This document shows positions 24,101 through 39,100 of a stretch of DNA of 64,000 nucleotides, in pieces. The notes beneath the pieces are model-generated. The model was not told the DNA's origin, made no database searches, and saw nothing but the letters and a program-made list of their open reading frames with translations. The position numbers and the translations under genes were made by a program. Location: assembly GCA_964017235.1 (NCBI GenBank), contig OZ024935.1, positions 5,518,001 to 5,582,000 of the forward strand, read 5' to 3'. This DNA is from Sabellastarte sp. h YS-2021 (taxonomy: Eukaryota; Annelida; Polychaeta; Sabellida; Sabellidae). The first letter of the stretch is position 1; the number at the start of each line of letters is the position of its first letter.

Positions 24101-27100
24101 CGCATCAGGTTCTTCTGCACGATCTTCTCACGGTCGCCATCAAAGTGGTAAGAGAACGGCTTAAAGGTGTGAGCCACGCGGGAACAGGGGTGGGTGAGAA
24201 CCTGAACGAAATATATTGAGAAGATTGATCGTGTTGTTGTCAATACTTTTTTTGTATTGTCAACCACACAACATAGTTGTCACCTTAATATCAGAACATA
24301 CATATATATGTCGTGACAGAACTTCCAATTTGACAGAATTTCAAATTCTGTCGACAGAACTTCCAATCCAATTTCTGACCTCAGACCAATACCCCCAAAG
24401 GCGAAGCTAGGAGTGTGTTATTGCTATTCTAACATGACATTTCATTTTTTTTACATTTACTCCTTGTCTTCTTACTGTTTTGATGAAGATTTCTAGTGCA
24501 TACTCTTTGTAATTTGACTTTTAAAAAGTGAAGCAGAATTATCGCCCACACATGAAAAACTGGCCGTAAGGTTATGCTTGGTTATACAACGGCAATTGAC
24601 CAATCAGAATCGCGGACACAAGCGTGTCATGTTACAATATAAATTTTATTCTTAGTTATTGCAGACTTTTCATGTAACTTACTTTAAAAGTGGTTTTGTG
24701 TCCTGAATTAAGTTTAAATGTATATTCTTTTAACATTTTTGACATTACAACAGGATTTTGAAGTTCTGTCAACAGGATTTGGAATTCTGTTAGCTGAATT
24801 TAAAATTCTGTTGACAGAACTTGAAACCGATTTAAACTAATCAAATACAAGGATTTGAAATTCTGTCTAACTAGAAGTTCTGTCATGAGTCACAACATAT
24901 ACATGTAATTATATACACTAGGAAAGGCTTTGTACCAAAAACCGGGAGGCAGCCAATGTAAAAATCATACCGATTTCAGGACTCCGCATTTTAGTTAGTG
25001 GTGCTATCGTTTATGTAGATAAAAAACAGTTTTCGGGTCGTGAAAAAAAAACAATATCCGGTATATTTCATTTGTTTTAGTACTCGCCCTGGTGAAAAAT
25101 GTTAGACATGAGATATAACTACAAATGCAGAGGAGAATGTCAAATATGTTAAAGCTAAAATACATCATATTTGACCATCTGAAGGTATTTTATAAAATAT
25201 TTAATAATATTTCCAATATTTCTTATATCGTCAAGCAAATTAGGTAAAGTTACAACTGAACACATAATATACTTCATTATAAAGATATTTTTTCCAGAGT
25301 TTCTGTTTCTTTTAACTCTGTTTCTTTTTCTTGCATTAAAATCTAAAAAGATATGGTGGAGAAATTTTAAGTAAAAAATTTAAGTTATTGTCACTGATGT
25401 CTTTAATTATGGAGAAATTTTGCAGTTAATGGGTTTACAAAAAGTCGGGTGTGGGCAGTAGGAGTTTTGAGGCAGCAATGCTAAATGGGAATTTTCATGT
25501 GGTTATTGAAGATAGATTGGATTGAAAAATACACCATGATAAAATATCAGTGATCGTCTTTGGAGATAAATTTGGTAAAATATTAATAGAACTGAAAGAC
25601 ATGTTTATAACTTTCAAAACATTTCTGCAGTTAATTGCTTTTATTATTTTATTGATTATGTAAATTGCTTTCCTACTGAAACATCCCTCATTAGTCATGT
25701 ATTTAACAGTTTTATAAATCCAAAGTAAATTTCGAAACTGGATCCCAAGAACGAAAATTTGATGACTGGATTCATTTGAATTAGTATACCTCAAACTGTA
25801 AAATTCTTTCTGGGTGTACATGAAACATAACCACAACTAAAATATGATTTTATCTGCGATTTAATTGCTATGTTTTGCTATATTAATTCACTGCATATTG
25901 ACGAAATATAATACATATACACACTCTTAAGCATTTGTGCAATATTTTATACTTTTATTGTAAACTATGTGGCTTTACGGGAACCAGTTCTTGCGCGTTT
26001 GTAACTAAATCTTATTTATGTTTGTATGAATCAAATAGAACCCAAATATCCACTTTGCATTCAGAGTCTTTATTAGTGGTAGAACAATTGTCTACAGACA
26101 TTGAATGGTCAGTTGAATTTAACCGTAGTGGCGATGATCGATCTGGAAGTAGTGTCCATCCATTCATTTTTATCACTGAAAAATTTCGTAATATTTAGTT
26201 ACCTTTCTTTATGTATCTAAATATCCACATGTATATCTAAATATCCACATTTTTTAAATATCTTGGCAATTTCCTCAATAAATCGACAGATTTGGGACGA
26301 ATTTTGGGTTTGTTTATATCTACCACCATATTTACAGGAAGTGAGTATTTTTGGTAGATTCTTAATGTAAGAACACCATTATTCCTACCGCATCGACATA
26401 AACTTCATCCCGGAATGTGTTTCATGGTACAACCAACAATGGAATCGATTAGGACTCGATCATCGCTCAGAAAAATGGACGATTAATTGGCCATGTAACT
26501 TGGAGGTGATTCCCATTACTAGTCTTTATCACCAATATAAACAATGTATCGCTTTTGTAGATTAACAATTTGTCATGCTATACACTGGTATTATATTGTC
26601 ATCTTTACTTATATAATATATATATATTTGTATATGTTTATTGACCGACCTGACCTCCACACAACCAGTTCCTGATTGCCAGTTCGATATTCTCGCCACC
26701 CCAGATATTCATGCTCTCATCAAAGCCGCCTATGGACAGAAAGTAGTCCCGGTTTACCATCAGAGCACATCCGACCAAGGCGGCAGCTCGGAAAGGAAGT
26801 GCACTGGGATCACAGAAGTCTGTTTTGGCTTCTTCTTTTAATCTGGATTTCTCGTGATCCGGAACTTCCATCCACACGTATCTGGAATACCATGTAATGT
26901 AATAAGTACTTTTGAAGCACTTCATCTTCATTATAGGACACACTCTTATATCTATTTTACATCTTTTCTTAAACCCCTTTCACACCACAAGCGGTATAAC
27001 CCACGATTATTGGCGTTTGCTAAAACGACCGTCTGACATCCGTACGCAAACCTGTAACATAGTGGTCAACCATCCAATTCCTTGTACGCTCTATGGAAGT

Positions 27101-30100
27101 TTTGGAAGTGCTCAAATTTTCTGAAGGTTGTGACTCATTTTGGCAGCAGGAGTATATCCAATGGCTATAAATATTCTTTGGACAACGATAACCTAAGTGA
27201 TGATCAAAAAAGGGGCATCTTAAATCTACCACCAAAGCAAAACAAAGACTTGCGCTATTTGGCAAACTGGAGACCTGTTAGTCTTCTACAGACTGACTAC
27301 AAAATTTTGACAAAAGCCTTGGCATTAAGATTGCAAAAAGTTTTGCCAAAAATCATCAGTTCGGATCAAGTAGGATATATAAAAGATAGATACATAGGAG
27401 AAAATATCAGAACTCTGGAGGATTTAATAATTTATACTGACAAATTTCAAATACCTGGATATTTCGTTCTCATTGATTTCAAAAAAGCTTTTGATTCTAT
27501 AGAATGGGATTTCCTTTTTAATGCACTACACAAATTTAATTTCGGGCCACAGTTTATCAAATGGATCAAAATTCTTTATAATGATATCTCTTCCTGTGTA
27601 GGAAACAATGGTTATTATTCAAGTTATTTCAAACTAACAAGGGGGATAAGACAAGGGTGTCCAATATCAGCCTTACTTTTCCTGATTATGGCAGAAATAA
27701 TGGCCATTAAACTGAGACAAAGCAATAACATAAAAGGTATAACCATAAATGGGGAAACTTACAAAGTAAAAATGTTGGCAGACGATACCAGTCTTATCCT
27801 AAAAGATATGGCCTCTATAGAACTTGCCATAAAAGAATTTCAAGCATTCTCAAAGTTTTCAGGCTTACAACTCAATCTTGACAAGACTGAGATAATACCA
27901 ATTGGCGTTAATACTAAAAAACATCACAAAAAGCCATTGTCATTATCTGAAATCAAAATTAGAACTGGGTGCTTTAAAACTTTAGGTGTATGGTTTTCAA
28001 AAAGTGTTAAAGAAATGGTTCGTTTAAATTTTGAAGAACGGGTAGAAGATATGAGAAAAATATTGTGCATATGGAATGTCAGAAATCTATCTTTAAAGGG
28101 GAGAATTACAATCATAAAGTCACTGGTTCTGCCTAAGGTAACTTTCTTACTGAGTTTGATTTATGTCCCAAAAGAAGTACTTGATAGAATAAATAAAATA
28201 CTCATGGATTTCTTATGGAGACACAAAATGTCAAAAATTAAAAAAGAAACTATAACAGGTCTTATTGAGGATGGAGGACTAAAAATGGTGGATGTTCATA
28301 AAATGAATATTGCTGCCAAGTGCGCCTGGAAAAAACGCCTTGTTTGTAGTGAAAATGTTAATAGTGAAGTTTTGTTTTTAAAAATGTTGTCTATCAATGA
28401 ATTCATGTTGAACAAAAAAATAGGTCTTTCTTATATACAAAACTGCCTGTCTCCCTTTCATCAACAGGTACTTGAAAGTTGGGATGATTTCTATGGCATG
28501 GAACCAGTGTCAAACTCTGAAATTCTAAATGAATATGTACTGTACAATAAAAATATTAAAATTGGCAAAAGACCCATCACAGTAAATCAATTCCCAAATA
28601 AATATGGCAACAATCTGAAAATATTAGATATACTAGATAATAATGGTTGCATATTAAAAAGGGTCAATCTTAATGAAAAGTTAGAATCGGACATAAGTCA
28701 AATGTTTTACAATTGTATGTTGACCGCTGTACCTGTAATTTGGAAGAAACAGGTAATGCATGAGAAATTGAATAATATAGAGCGCTGGTCAGATGATGTT
28801 ATGCTTTAAATAAATAAGAAATTAATACCAATAGAAAAAGTCAGTAGTAAATTAGTATACACTCATTTGATCAAAGAAAATACAAAACCACCTACATCAT
28901 TAAATGTATGGGTTGAATTATACCCCTTTTTGGAAAACTTTAACTGGAGTCATGTTTTCAGATTACCATATAAAATTATGAAAGAAAGTTATATTCAAAG
29001 TTTTCAATATAAAATCTTGAACAGAATCTTAAATTGTAATTATAATTTACATAAATGGGGCATCAAGGATTCACCACTCTGTATTTACTGTAAAAAAATT
29101 GACACCATTCAGCACCACCTTTATGAGTGTAGAGACAGTATGACACTATGGATCAAAATTGGGGATTGGATATATGAAAAGTTACAAGTAAAATTTAAAT
29201 TTACTGTTTGTGAAGTTATTTTTGGCTTACCATTAACAGAAGACCCATTGTTTGACGTGTTGAACTGTATTATCATGTATGTAAAATATTACATAAATGG
29301 TAAAAGAAACAAAAATAAAAGTCTCTTGTATGTTGAACTCCTTGGTTTAATAAAAGAAAAAGTCAAAGTATTAGTCCAAATTGAAGAAGATGGTTGTCCT
29401 GTTATAACAGATAGGGGCAAGATTAAAGTGGCCTTTTATAAATTGCTTTTGGTTTAACACAGTTTTGTTAATTATTTTTCTACCTAAGTCCAATCCTTTC
29501 ATGCATATATTTTGTTCACACTTGTTCTTGTATTTTGTCTGAAATTGTCTTATTTGTATAATATTTTATATGTATGTATAAACTCTATGTTCTTTCCGTT
29601 CTTTGTTTAATAAACTATTAAAAAAAAAAAAAATATCCAATGGCTATATACCCTTTCTAACCACGATGGTATACCACCTGTAGTGTAAAAGGGACATTAC
29701 GTGAGTAGAGTAAGAAATCTAAAATTCGCCAGGAATCTAAAATTCGCCACCTCTTACCTTAGTTAATTTTATGAAGAAAATGATGTTTTTGTCTAAAAAT
29801 TGGTATTTTTCAGTTCAAAAAAAAACTTAATTTACTATACACTCAACAAATCTCACCACAATTCATTTATTTTATTAGTATTTTCACATGTGGCGAATTC
29901 CAGATATGTGGCGAATTTCAGTAGTGGTGTCTGGGCAGCACAGGTGTCAGTCCCCTACCCTGGCAGGAATTCGGAGCAGTGTGACTGTGGGCTTATGTCC
30001 CTATTTACAGATCACCAGGAAGTCTTTGATAGGTACCCCCTGTTGCTAAGGCCAAGTACTGAACTCTATACAGAACTGGCGGGCTTGGCAGTTTAAATTT

Positions 30101-33100
30101 GTCAATGATAGTGACTGGATGTCACTGGCCTTTTGAACTGGAAACTGGAATTTATTATTTATATTTGTTACTGAATCTGTTTTAAAGTTTTTAGGCTCGC
30201 TCATAGCGAATGGACGGTCATTTAGTGTTTTATTTTATTATATACATATGTGCTACATCATGGAACATTGCTACCAGTAACTGTATTGGAACCTTATGCT
30301 ATCCTGTGGCTGTGATCTTGGTCTACTCTGACAACTCAAATGCTTGATTTGGCTTGTATAAGCCGGCCCTGAGGGACGGTCTAACCTATTTACTATTTAG
30401 TCATCCATTATACCAGCTTTTTCAAGCAAAAATTTGGTTTGTCAGAGTAGGACAGTGCCACCCAGTTCTCAGTTCATTTCAGATATATGTACAATGACAA
30501 AGCCAAAGGCAAAAAATAAAAACTTTTGTTCAAAGTGCCTTGAAAAGCACATCCCACCCACGTTAAAGAAATGTACTAGACAAATAGTTGAACATTCAAA
30601 ACTTGTCAAACATTCCAACAAGAAAAGTGCTATAAAAACTGCTCCTGTGTTATCATTTAGTGACAGTGATTCTGTGTCTGGAAGTTCCAGTGAGGACGAG
30701 GTCACAAGGCAGTCGGACTGCTCTGTTAAGAGGGCCTTGGCCCCGGGCTCACAGGGCCCCAGTGACCATGCCAAGAAGAGGAGTCAAGACTCATCATCAG
30801 AGGAAGAGGACCACAAGACTGCTGACACACAAGTACTGATACTGAAGCAGCTCAAGAAAGTCAACAGACGACTTGACGCTGTGGAGGAGAAGATGGCCAC
30901 CACATCAACTAGCAAGCGTCATAAAGAACTGAAGTTAAGTAAATGTTGTGATACCATTGATCATGTCAGTAAGAAAAGTAGTCAGAAAAGTAAAGTTGTC
31001 AGTAGCTCATCCTCTGAGGAATAAGATTTACCATGTCTTTCCACACTAAGGTCATCACGTCAAATTCAAAGAAAAATTGATAAAAGAATTTCAGAAATGC
31101 AATTGGATTCAAAAATTGAAGGTAGGGACATAGATCTCAAAAATAAGTCGAAAAGGGGGGGGAACGTTGATGTTTTGGTGAAGCATAGAGTGGCATGGCC
31201 ACAAGATGCAATCCTTGGGGGTGTAACAAAACAAAGGATCAGTTATGATCAGCTCTCCCTGACACAATTTGTGCAGGGATTCACAAAAAATATTCTTGAA
31301 GAGTCGGATGAAAAAATTAGGCAAAAAATGTTATCCTACATGGCAGACCTCATGGAGGATACCTCAGATTTTTGTTGGGCTAATGCAAAAGCGTCCCATG
31401 CTGTGCTCCTCTGTGAGATGGAGAGGGGCACAGTGTGGTGGACTGACACAGAACGAATAGATCGAATCAGGAGGGCTCATGCCCAAAAGCATAATGTCAA
31501 TAAGCAAAATTGGGTTAGGGCTTCTGACTCACAAAGAAAACCTTGGTTCTGTAAATTTTACCAGACTGGGGCGTGTTCACAGACCAAGGATCATGAGCAA
31601 GGGGGCAGGGTTCATAAGCACATCTGTGCGTTCTGTGTCGGTCAGGGTAGGATTATGCACCATCCTGAGAAAGATTGCACATTTAGTAAAAGGTTTGCAA
31701 AAAACGAGCATGTGGCTGCTCAGTGAATGTGTCAAACCTGAGCAGCTGTACATATGTAAACAAAGGTAACAGTCATAGTACAATTGATAAAAGTATGTGT
31801 AATGACACTGTTGATGTAGCACAAAAATGTACTGTTTTTAAAGTTAATGATGAAGACAAAACTGTTGTACAAAAAAGGGGTCATAAAGTACACCGGTTTG
31901 TCAACAAAACCCAAAGTCAAGGTTCTGAGGTCCAAACCCCAGTCAATTCAACCTCAAAAATCTGTCATGTAAACACCAGATGCTTCTACAACTCTAGTCT
32001 TAATAGCAAAACATGGGAGGGCTTTTTAGCACGTGGAAACAAAAGAAAACAATTAGCCAGTTCCCCTAACACCCGACCTGTGTACTCTAGATTGTATTCA
32101 AATACCACAATACAAAACAAGGTGGCAAATAATGAATTCCCCGTGAAACATGACATAAAACCCAGTGTTTCAAAAGGTGCCAAATCTATTGTAGAACAAT
32201 GCCAGAATCAAAGCTTTGACACGTCTAGTGTTCTAAAGGTTGATGACAATAGTGTCACCTCTGATACCATTGACAGTTGTTCACACCCCCACTATGTTAA
32301 CGACAACCCTAGCAACAATGAATGTGTAATCAACAAAGTGACAACACCAAATACCTCAGACCCTGTTCACACTGTCAAGGTATTCGACATTAAAAATCAA
32401 ATTGTGGATGATAAGTTCATTACAGCAATGCTTAACAAGGATGGCTGGAGAAGCCAAATACCTTGGTTTACAAAGAACTGTGTAGCCTTCTGTAAGTGGC
32501 GTGAACAGACTGATTATGACTTCGGATTCGTTCCCCTTGCAGATTCACTTCTACCAAATGAAAAATTTGTTGATTTTTCGGGTCCCAAGTGTCCCATCCA
32601 GCAGCACATAGCAGTCAGGGCCCGGGGTTGTCCGAATTTCATGGGGGCCAGAATCCCAGTACAGTCTGAACTAAACATTAGTGAATGGCAGAAAGTTTTA
32701 GTAGAATACTGGGACAAGCAGTTAATTGAACTTTTACAATTTGGCTTTCCCCTTGATTTTAACAGGCAGTGTACCTTGACTAGCGATAAGAAAAATCATG
32801 CTTCAGCAGTTGACCACCCCAATGACATCCTTGCTTATATAGAAGAAGAGGTCAATCACAAAGCCATTTTAGGCCCTTTTCACACTGATCCGATCTCAAA
32901 AATGCACTTTAGTCCTTTCATGACCAGAGGAAAAACCTAATTCTGATACCAGGCGCGGTTAACTCTGGCATTGACAAAAATTCATATCTCGGATCCGAAT
33001 TTGCTCTCACTTTCCCCACAGTTGACAATATTACTGAAGATTTGCGCAAGGTTGGTCCAGGGGCCCATATCTTCAAAATTGACATCAGTCGTGCCTTTAG

Positions 33101-36100
33101 GCACATCAAACTGGACCCAGCAGATTATGACCTCTTAGGCCTTCATTGGGACGCCACGTATCTGGACACGTGCCTGCCTTTCGGGATGACGCACGGAAGC
33201 CAGATTTTCCAGCGCGTCAGCGACGCGGTACGCTACGTCATGAGGCGGCAAGGCTACAGAATCATAAACTATATTGACGATTACGTCGGGGTCGCGACGC
33301 CCGACGTCGCGCGTGACGCGTACGCGTATCTGTACCAATTGCTACAAAAATTAGGTTTCAGTATCAGTGCCAAGAAGTTGACGCCACCCAGTACCCAGGC
33401 AACTTGCTTGGGTGTCATGTTTGACAGCACCAAAGGCACTATTTCAATTCCACCAGAAAAACTCCAGCAAATTTTGCATAACGTCACAGATTGGGTGGGG
33501 CGTAAGAGCTGTACCAAAAGACAGCTGCAGTCGCTGCTGGGGCAGCTCCTCTATATACACAAATGTGTCAAACCGGCGAGGGTCTTCTTGAATCGCATGC
33601 TTGACCTCCTGCGTCAGAATTATGACGCCACATGCATCAAGCTCACACCAGATTTCATGAGAGACCTTAGATGGTTCTCTAAGTTTCTTGAAACCTATAA
33701 TGGCGTATCAATTTACAACCATAGGCCTGTGGATCACATCATAGAGTTAGACGCCTGTCTCACAGGCCTGGGTGGCAGGTGGAACAATTATGTGTACCAC
33801 CTCCCCATCCCCAAGCACTACCAAAACCTCACCATTGTCCATCTGGAGATGGTCAACAGACTAGTTGCCATTAGGATCTTTGCCGCCCACTGGTCAAGGA
33901 AAAAAATCCTAATTAAATGTGACAACCATGCTGTCGTACAGGTCCTTACTAACAGCAGAACCAAAGACCCCTTCCTGGCAGCCTGTGCCCGTAATGTGTG
34001 GTATCACACTGCCCTCCATGATATTGAGGTGTCATATATTCACATAATGGGCAAGTGCAACGTCATAGCTGACACCCTATCCAGGTGGAGTAATTCTGAG
34101 GCTGACAAACAAATTCTTTTTTCACAGGTGCAGGACCCTCTATGGATGGCTGTATCCTTACAACTCCTGGACATTGATAATGACATATAACTTAGCTTAT
34201 CTGATAATGACATAAATGTATTGTATTGTATTTCTTTGTTGTGATAAGTACTTATGGTGCTGCACTTTGTGTTGTAGGTTCTGGCACTAGACTGACCCTT
34301 CACAGAGGTGCAAGGCAAAGGCTCAGTGAGGCGTTCAGACCAAAAACACAGCAATGCTATCATATGCTATTTAGAACTTTTGTGGGCTTCTGTTTATGTC
34401 TCAGTCTTAATATTAGTAAAATCACATCTGATGATGCTTTGTCGTACCTTGAGTACTTAGCTACTAACAATGTATCTGTCAATATGATAGCAAACCACGT
34501 CTCTGCAGTCAGAGCCAATTTTGTTATTCTTGGCCTTAGCTATCATATCTGGGACCACCCAAGTATTAAGTACTTCCAAAAGTCCATAAAAATCAACAGA
34601 CCTTTGGCCCCTACTGTCAGAAATATCATTGACATTCACACTCTCACGGATATGGTTAATCACTGTGAATCACTTTATCTAGGTCCCATTTTTAAGTCAG
34701 TCTTTTTGATTGCCTTTTTTGGCTTTCTTCGCCTATCTAACATTTCCCCTCATTCAATCGCTGCTTTTGACCCTTCCAGACACCTCACCACCTCTGATGT
34801 TATTTTCACCTCAAAATTCCTCAAGATCATCATCAAGTGGTCTAAAACCCTTCAAACTAGGGATAAAGTTCAAGTGATATCTCTTCCCAGATTAAAAGGT
34901 TCTCCCATCTGTCCTCATCGAGCCCTAAAGCAGGCACTGAAAATTTACAACCCCCTCCCTGCCTCCCCTTTGTTTCAGTACAAAACCGTCCAGGGGTGGC
35001 AACCCCTCACAGATTCAAAAATTAGAAAAGTCTTGACTCATGTCAACTCCCTTCTAGGCCTATCTCCCCACTTCTACACTTTCCACTCTTTCAGGCGCTC
35101 AGGAGCCACCCTGGCTTACAATGCCAACATCCCACTGCAGCAAATAAAGCATCATGGCTCCTGGGCGTCTGACTGTGTTTGGACATATATCCAAAAAGAT
35201 CAATCACTAGGGGAGGAGATTGCTACCTCCTTTGCTACTGTATTGCAATAATGTATCTACCCCTACCTGTTGGGTTTGAGGGTCTCTCAGATGCTACTGT
35301 GTTTCTGTAATATTCAATAAAAACATTAACGCTACTTGGGGTCTCCTCGACTTCATTTCAGGCTTCAAAAACTTAGGCAAATCATGACCTATTGGTCCTT
35401 TCTGTACCTTACCATTACCCTGATTTACCTCAGTCTGCAGAGGTTCAGGTGACCCTGAAATGTAGCAATAATTTAAGTTGTATTATCCTTGGGTTCATAA
35501 GAGCATTCTGAGAAACACGTCTATACACTACTATATTTATTAGAAGACTGAATCAGTAAACTGTAGATATAAGCTGTATCATCAGTAAGCTGGTACTATA
35601 CAAAAACTGGAGTGGACATGTAGATGCAACTGTTACATGCCCCTTCTTTAATTTAAAAGATTGTTAATTACAAATGTTCATTTTTATTTATTATTTTTTT
35701 TTTTTTTTTTAATTATCTCAAAATAAAAGCCTTATGCTTCTATTAGGTAACAACGGTTTTTTTTTTAGTCAACTCTCAGTGATCACATAACCATGCAGCT
35801 GTAAATGTGTGTTTATACAAAGTGGTGGTTGACTGATGGCTGTGTTCACTCTCTCTCTCTGTTCACTTAATACACTGCAACTGTAGGTGTCCTTTTGTAC
35901 ATTAAATTGATAAATAGGGTTTGGGTTTATCTGTATGCACTGGGTAACATCAGTGGTTGTAAACTTGGAAAGTATAATCATGGCAATGCTACTACTACTA
36001 ATGGCTGTTTCTTTTTCTGGAGTTATGTACTTTTGTTTTTTTGTTTTTTTTATTAAACTTCAGGAAAGCTATGCATTGGTATACTACAAAATAGGGAATG

Positions 36101-39100
36101 GACTATGTTGACTATGAGTTGAATGTTACTTTTTTTTTTCACTATAGATTTAAAGGGTTTCTTATACTAAATAGCACATACAATGAAAAAAAAAAACAAT
36201 AAAAGTGTCTATATAACTATTTACAAATTTGTGTGTGTAAGTGGGTAGACTACCACTTGTCACTGTGGCTATCACCAAGGGATTATTCTGCCCTTTGTAC
36301 CAGTGATAGTGTTGCTTTAGCTCTTAACAAACTTAGTAGATTTCAGCATGGTGACCATCTCTCTGGAGGTTTGCTTGTTCTGCCACTGTGTGTTTGTACT
36401 ACTTGATCTTCACACTTGTCTTTTGTTTGGAGTGTCTGTTGTTCGTCTGTTGTTGCCTCCTCATATATTGGTGCAGTTTCAAGTGATTCTTTGCTAGGGT
36501 TTAACTTAACACGATTTCTCCTGTATACATGTCCTTCCTTTGTTTTAACTGTGTAGGACCGGTTGCCGTGGTAATGTTGGACTTTTGCCGGAATCCAGGT
36601 TCCATCCATCTGCTGCATTCTCACATTTTGATTAGTTTTAAGTGGCTTCAGTGGTTTTGCACTTGCATCGTAAAATTTCTTTTGGCGACTTTGTTTCCCA
36701 ATTAATTTGGATTTAACTGCTGTTTGTTTGATGACATGTGGCTGGAGCTGTTTTGTCCTAACAGGCAGGATAGATCTCAGTTCTCTGCTCATAAGTAATT
36801 GGCTCGGTGATCCTAGCCTGTCGAGTGGCATATTTCTGTATTCCAGTAGGGCTAGACCGATATCTTGTTTGCTATCCTTGTACTTTTTCAGCATGTTTTT
36901 TACTATCCCCACGGTTTTTTCTGCTAATCCATTGCATTGTGGGTGTCTGGGACTGCTAGTGGTGTGTTGAAATCCATAGCTTAGTGCAAAGCTCTTGAAT
37001 TCTTCAGAAACGAATTGTCTACCATTGTCCGAAATCATTTCTCTGGGAATACCGTGTGTTGCAAATATCCTCTTCATTTTGTTGATAACTGCTTTGCTGG
37101 TGATAGAATTCAGCTTTTCAAATTCAAAGAACCTGCTATAGTAGTCAACAACAACGATGTAGTCTTCGTTGTGCAATGTAAACAGGTCTGTTGCTACTTT
37201 TTCCCATGGTGTTGAAGGGATTTTGTGTGGAATTAGTGGTTCTTTACTGTTAGATCTCCGATAGTTCTGGCAGACTAAGCACTTTGACACCATGTTTTCA
37301 ATGTGCATGTTGATATGTGGCCAGTAGAAAAGCATTCTGGCCCTCTCCTTACACTTTTCCATACCCATATGGCCAGTGTGAATCTTATTCAGCATTTCGC
37401 TTCGCAGCGACTTGGGCAGGACTATCCTTTCACCTTTGAAGACTATGTCATTTATAACAGACAAGTCTTCTTTTACAGTCCAGTATTCACGGACATGTGC
37501 TGGACATTCGTGACGATGTTCTGGCCATCCTTCATTGATTACTGTGGTCAGCTGTTGAAGTTGGCTATCCTTCAGTGTCTCTTGTTGTACTGATGCTAAT
37601 TTGCTATCACTGATTGGCAAATTTCTGACTGTCGCATGTACCTGGGCCTCTAGGTGTTTGTCAGGCTTATCCATGATGCTAAGGTATTTGCGTGACAGCA
37701 CATCAGCAAGAGGGATTTCTTTTCCAGGCTTGTGAATGACAGTGATATCATATTTCTGCAAGCGGAGTAGCATTCTCTGTAAACGGGGCGGTGCCAAGGC
37801 TAGACACTTCTTCATTATAGCTTCAATCGGTTTGTGGTCAGATTCCACAGTGACTTGGCGCCCATACAAATATTCGTGAAACTTTTCACAGCCAAACACT
37901 ATTGCCAAGAGTTCTTTTTCAATCTGAGCATAAGCCCTCTGTGACTCGTTCAGTGATTTTGATGCATACGCGATTGGTCGGCCGTTTTGCAGTAACGTAG
38001 CTCCCAAACCGTTCTTTGATGCATCTGTCTGCAACACGATATCTTTAGCTGCGTCGTAATATGCGAGAACTGGTGCTTTGGTGATTACTTCCTTCACCTC
38101 GTGGAACACTCTGTCTATTGTAGCGTTCCACGTATAAACAGAATTTTGTTTCGTCATTGCTCGGAGGGGTGCAGTTATCTCAGATAGCTGTGGGGCAAAC
38201 TTCGATAGGTAATTGATCATACCTAAAAAGGTTTCCAGCTCTGTCTTGTTTTCAGGTTTCGGCATGCCTTCAATAGCTGCTATTTTCTCGGGATCTGCTT
38301 TCACGCCATCTCTGGAAAGTATGTGACCAAAGAATTTCACTTCTGTGAGCTGAAATTGGCATTTTTCTTTGTTGAGCTTTATACCCTTTTCTCTGGCTCT
38401 CTGTAACATTGCCCTCTGTCTTTCTTCATATTCTTGCTTAGTGCTTCCCCATACCAGGATATCATCTGCTACTGGTTCTATACCCTCTAGACCTTCAAAT
38501 GCTTGGTCAATCTTCTGCTGGAATATGTCTTGTGATGAAACTAATCCGAAGGGTAAGCGTAGAAATCTGTATCTCCCGAATGCAGTGTTGAATGTGGTTA
38601 AAAAACTGCTTTCTTCATCTAACTTTATTGTCCAGTAACCACTGCGTGCATCACATTTTCCAAAGAACTTTGCTCCAGTGAGTTTGGGGGTTATGTCTTT
38701 GAGTGTCCTTGTTCTGTAGTGTTGCCTCTTTATTGCTTTGTTGAGGTCTTTTGGATCTAGACAAATCCTCAGGTTGTTTGAATTAGGCTTCTCTACGACA
38801 ACCATTGAATTGACCCATTCTGTAGGTTCATCAGTCTTTTTGACAACTCCCAGTTTCTCCATGCGATCAAGCTCGGCTTTGACTCTTTTCTTCAGAGCAT
38901 GGGGTAGTCTCCTTGGTGGGTGCACTACTGGAGGATAGTTTCTGTCCACATGGATGTGGTGCTGGCCTTCAAATTTCCCTAAGCCTTGAAACACATCTTT
39001 GAATTCTGTGAAGAAGTTTGTTGGACCTTCATTTTTCACAGATAGTACGAGTTTAATCACACCTAGTTTGGTACAAGCTTCCAAACCAAGAACTGGTGGT

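Noticed and set aside
27082-27169. ATG at 27082 as the LINE ORF start
   Set aside because: It lies upstream of the target duplication, in host intron DNA; the element starts at 27170.
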